Assembly: GCA_041393535.1 (NCBI GenBank)
Contig: JAWKJY010000015.1
Location: 23,077 to 87,076 of the forward strand
Source: JAWKJY01 sp041393535
GTDB lineage: Bacteria > Actinomycetota > Thermoleophilia > Gaiellales > Gaiellaceae
Direction of reading: 5' to 3'
DNA: 64,000 bases
Part shown: in pieces, positions 61,626-64,000 of the stretch
Layout: each line of letters starts with the position of its first letter
Position numbering within the stretch: the stretch's first letter is position 1
Program-made: the position numbers and the translations under genes
The notes under the pieces: model-generated
What the model was told of the DNA's origin: nothing
Databases searched by the model: none
What the model saw: only the letters and a program-made list of their open reading frames with translations

Positions 61626-62612
61626 GTGGCGGCGGGACACCACGGGCATGGCCACGACCACGCTCACGACCACGGGGCGCACCTGCACGGGCACCAGGTG
61701 CACGCCCGCGACCTCGCGGCGGCCCGTGCGGGCAACCGGCGCTCCCTGGCGCTCGCGCTCGGCCTGAACGCCGGCTTCACGGCGTTCCAGGCGGTCGTCG
61801 GCTTCGCGACCGGGAGCCTCGCGCTGCTCGCGGACGCCGGCCACAACCTCTCCGACGTGCTCGCGCTGGCGCTCGCGTTCGGCGCGGCCTGGCTCGCCGC
61901 GCGCCCGGCCGGCGCGAACCGCACCTTCGGGAACGAGCGGGCCGAGGTGCTCGCCGCGCTCGCGAACGCGCTCTCGCTCGTCGTCGTCGCCACGCTGGTG
62001 CTGGTCGAGGCGGCCCGGCGCTTCGCCGACCCGCCGGAGGTCTCCGGCGGGTGGCTGATCGGGGTCGCCGCGGCCGGCGTCGCGATCAACCTCGCCTCGG
62101 CCGCCGCGGTCTTCCGGCGGGGCGGCGTCGACCTGAACATGCGCGCGTCGTTCCTGCACCTGGTGGCCGACGCGGCCTCGTCCGTCGGCGTCCTCGTCGC
62201 CGGCGTGGTCGTCCTGGCGACCGGCTGGCGCTACGCGGACCCGATCCTCGGCGTCCTGATCTCGGTGCTCGTGCTCGGCTCGACCTGGGGCATCCTGCGC
62301 GACTCGGTGCTCGTGCTGCTCGAGGCGGCGCCGCGCGGCGTCGACGTCCCGGCGATGGGGCGGGCGCTCGCCGCGGAGGCGGAGGTGGTCAACGTCCACG
62401 ACCTGCACGTCTGGACGATCACGAGCGGCTTCCTCGCGCTCTCCGCGCACGTCCTCGTCGAGCCGGGGGCCGACTGCCACGACGCGCGCCGGCGCCTCGA
62501 GCTCGTGCTCGGCGAGCGATTCGGGATCGAGCACACGACGCTGCAGGTCGACCACGCCGCCGCGGCGACGAGCATCGTCCCCGTCGAGGACGTGCGCCGC
62601 CATCGCGCGTAG
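61626..62612 (+). CDS. Cation diffusion facilitator (CzcD/ZitB-like Zn exporter)
   Basis: This 328-residue CDF protein starts with a His-rich metal-binding segment (VAAGHHGHGHDHAHDHGAHL), followed by six helices with LALLADAGHNLSDVLALAL (HxxxD metal site) and SFLHLVADAASSVGVLVAGV (second HxxxD), and a C-terminal domain with VVNVHDLHVWTITSGFLAL. Both metal motifs are canonical, unlike the CDF protein at 6852, so this one is likely a true zinc (or Cd/Co) exporter. GTG 61626 follows TACGCT (61614-61619) by 6 nt, the leaderless pattern. It is divergent from the copper gene set. Confidence 0.9.
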   Translation: MAAGHHGHGHDHAHDHGAHLHGHQVHARDLAAARAGNRRSLALALGLNAGFTAFQAVVGFATGSLALLADAGHNLSDVLALALAFGAAWLAARPAGANRTFGNERAEVLAALANALSLVVVATLVLVEAARRFADPPEVSGGWLIGVAAAGVAINLASAAAVFRRGGVDLNMRASFLHLVADAASSVGVLVAGVVVLATGWRYADPILGVLISVLVLGSTWGILRDSVLVLLEAAPRGVDVPAMGRALAAEAEVVNVHDLHVWTITSGFLALSAHVLVEPGADCHDARRRLELVLGERFGIEHTTLQVDHAAAATSIVPVEDVRRHRA

Positions 62613-62626
62613 CCGCGCGTCGTCCG

Positions 62627-63529
62627 CTACGACGCGGGCGGATCGCCGACGCGCAGGCCGCCGGCGAGGTCGCCGAGCGCGTCCACGACGCGGTTCGAGA
62701 TCTGGTCGCCGTAGCCGAGCGACGACGCGAGCGAGAAGCAGCCGAGCACGCCCGACCCCGTCAGGCTGGTCAGCTGCAGCTCCTGGAGCAGCTCCAGGTA
62801 GAGGCGCACGTCCTTCGCCATCAGGTCGACCGAGAGGCCGCCCTCGAGGTAGTCGCCCCGGACGACGTGCGGGAACCGCTCGCGGGTCGCGAAGTTGACG
62901 CCGCTCGACGCGTTGATCACGTCGAGGAGCTGCGTGAGGTCGAGCCCCGCCCTGCGCCCCGCGAGCATCACCTCCGCGGTCGCGGCCAGGCTGACGCCGT
63001 TCAGGTAGTTGTTGAGCAGCTTCGCGGTGTGGCCGGCGCCGCTCGGGCCGAGGTGGTGCACCTGGCGGGCGAAGCCGGCGAAGATCGGCGCCAGCCGCGC
63101 GAGCGCGGCGGACGAGCCGCCGGCCATGATCGTCAGCGTCCCCGCGTCGGCGGCCTTCGCCCCGCCCGAGATGCCCGCGTCCACGTACTCGACGCCGCGC
63201 GCGGCGAGCTCGCCGTGGATCCGCCGCGTCGAGGCCGGCGACGCGGTCGAGAGGTCGGCGACGACCTGCCCGGCGCGCGCGTGCGCGATCAGCCCGTCCG
63301 GCCCGTCGACGACCGCCTCGACCACGGTCGAGTCGGGCAGCGAGAGGAGGATCACGTCGGCGACCGCGACGAGGTCGACGATCGACGCGGCCGGCTCGAC
63401 CCCGGCGGCCCCGGCCGCCTCCGGGCGCGCGTCCAGCCCGTGGACGCGCTCGCCCGCGGCGAGCAGCCGGCGTGCGATCCGGCCGCCCATGTTGCCGAGC
63501 CCGACGATCCCGATCGTCTCGCCGCTCAC
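62627..63529 (-). CDS. Beta-hydroxyacid dehydrogenase (3-hydroxyisobutyrate dehydrogenase family)
   Basis: This 300-residue protein starts TIGIVGLGNMGGRIARRLLA (NAD-binding GxGxxG) and continues with VILLSLPDSTVVEAVV, VADLSTASPASTRRI, EYVDAGISGGAKAADAGTLT (substrate-binding) and SGAGHTAKLLNNYLNGVSLA with the catalytic Lys. The family includes 3-hydroxyisobutyrate, tartronate semialdehyde and glyoxylate reductases. The GTG start overlaps the stop of the upstream MetE-like gene by 4 nt (GTGA). The substrate is not determined; HIBADH plus the MMSDH gene at the other end of the window would form a valine route, but they are far apart. Confidence 0.87.
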   Translation of the reverse strand: MSGETIGIVGLGNMGGRIARRLLAAGERVHGLDARPEAAGAAGVEPAASIVDLVAVADVILLSLPDSTVVEAVVDGPDGLIAHARAGQVVADLSTASPASTRRIHGELAARGVEYVDAGISGGAKAADAGTLTIMAGGSSAALARLAPIFAGFARQVHHLGPSGAGHTAKLLNNYLNGVSLAATAEVMLAGRRAGLDLTQLLDVINASSGVNFATRERFPHVVRGDYLEGGLSVDLMAKDVRLYLELLQELQLTSLTGSGVLGCFSLASSLGYGDQISNRVVDALGDLAGGLRVGDPPAS

Positions 63530-64000
63530 GCCTCGCGCCTCGCTCGTGCCGGCGGGTCGATCTGGAGCGCCGGGTCGGTCGCCCGCACGCGGGCCGGCTC
63601 GCCGCCGAGCTCCGCGCGGACGATGTTGGCGCCCTGCGCGATCGCGGTCGCCTTGTAGAACGCGACCAGCCGGTTCGGCCCGCCGCGGCCGAAGCCGCAG
63701 TCCGAACTGAGCACGAGCCGGTCCGCCGGGATGAACTCGAGCGCGTAGCGGACGTCGTCCGCCACCTCCTCGGGCGTCTCAACCTGCAGCGAGCGGTGGC
63801 TGACGACGCCGAGCGCGATCTTCTTGCGCAGCCGGTCGCGGTAGGGGCGGAAGAGCTCGAGGTCGGCGAACTGGCGGTCCTTCATCTCGACCGTCCAGAC
63901 GTCGCCGCCGACGCGCTCGAGGAAGATCTCGATCGCCTGCGCGTAGGACGTCCGGCCGTGCACGCGCTGCATGTTCGCGTTCCCCCAGCACGTGTGCACC
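63526..64000 (-). CDS. MetE-like methyltransferase, C-terminal part only (start beyond window)
   Basis: The 158 residues in the window carry MetE zinc-site elements: MHTCWGNANMQRVHGRTSYA (His-x-Cys), VWTVEMKDRQFADLELFRPY (Glu) and VLSSDCGFGRGGPN (Cys). The stretch KIALGVVSHRSLQVETPEEV is the typical segment between them. This is the end of a cobalamin-independent methionine synthase-like protein, related to but clearly different from the 49677 gene (DCGFGRG versus DCGMKQ). Its stop overlaps the dehydrogenase start, so the two are co-expressed. The 5-prime part lies outside the window. Confidence 0.8.
   Translation of the reverse strand, partial: VHTCWGNANMQRVHGRTSYAQAIEIFLERVGGDVWTVEMKDRQFADLELFRPYRDRLRKKIALGVVSHRSLQVETPEEVADDVRYALEFIPADRLVLSSDCGFGRGGPNRLVAFYKATAIAQGANIVRAELGGEPARVRATDPALQIDPPARARREA

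Overview
The window is extremely GC-rich, almost fully coding DNA with many GTG starts. Start-stop overlaps (ATGA, GTGA, TGATG) are common and many genes look leaderless. It carries an MhuD-type heme oxygenase, the short actinobacterial N-acetylglutamate synthase, an LLM-class (F420/flavin) oxidoreductase, leucine/arginine-rich DMT and DHA2 transporters and lipoprotein SCO/DsbA/VKOR genes. Together these suggest a soil or aquatic actinomycete of the Thermoleophilia type (inference; no rRNA or other marker gene is present). I see no mobile element, CRISPR array, tRNA or phage gene, so this is ordinary chromosome rather than an island.

Layout. 1-6.1 kb: a truncated CoA-acylating semialdehyde dehydrogenase, then N-carbamoyl amino acid hydrolase, LLM oxidoreductase, cupin, a DMT transporter, an MhuD-like heme oxygenase and a BKACE (DUF849) enzyme. 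6.1-17.8 kb: housekeeping and unknown genes (argA, two-Cys-pair mini-protein, CDF exporter, HtrA-like lipoprotein, HAD phosphatase, PRTase-like, Cys-less DksA-like, DUF1264, TPM-like, acyl-CoA dehydrogenase, SRPBCC-DUF378 fusion, asparaginase). 17.8-31.9 kb: two loci that each combine a fused HyuA-HyuB hydantoinase with a cysteine hydrolase of the N-carbamoylsarcosine amidase type, separated by a large PAS/GAF hybrid histidine kinase. 32.7-39.6 kb: thiolase, two CoA-transferase subunits and maleylacetate reductase (the lower 3-oxoadipate pathway), followed by isocitrate lyase and malate synthase, which would handle the acetyl-CoA produced. 40-45 kb: transporter, cyclase, acyl-CoA ligase. 44.7-49.6 kb: a sulfate/thiosulfate ABC operon bracketed by two Rrf2 regulators. 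49.7-54.5 kb: a MetE-like enzyme, acetoacetyl-CoA synthetase, a GIDE-domain protein and PanB. 54.5-61.5 kb: a nine-gene minus-strand set for extracytoplasmic copper and disulfide chemistry (SCO, DsbA-like, VKOR, CopC, YcnI-like, CopC-CopD, three unknown proteins). 61.6-64 kb: CDF exporter, beta-hydroxyacid dehydrogenase and a truncated second MetE-like gene.

Two global observations affect how the window should be read. First, at least ten genes are broken by single-base indels, usually in short G/C runs, although the protein continues intact in another frame. This looks like consensus-sequence error, and it creates one false isocitrate lyase-malate synthase fusion. Second, a TAnnnT hexamer lies 6-9 nt before the chosen start of about a dozen genes, the signature of leaderless transcripts; this helped to select starts. 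The less-explored items are the twin hydantoinase loci, the copper/thiol gene set with its paired unknown membrane proteins, a repeated GNRA-loop hairpin used as a bidirectional terminator, and a regularly spaced four-copy GGATCC array before isocitrate lyase.
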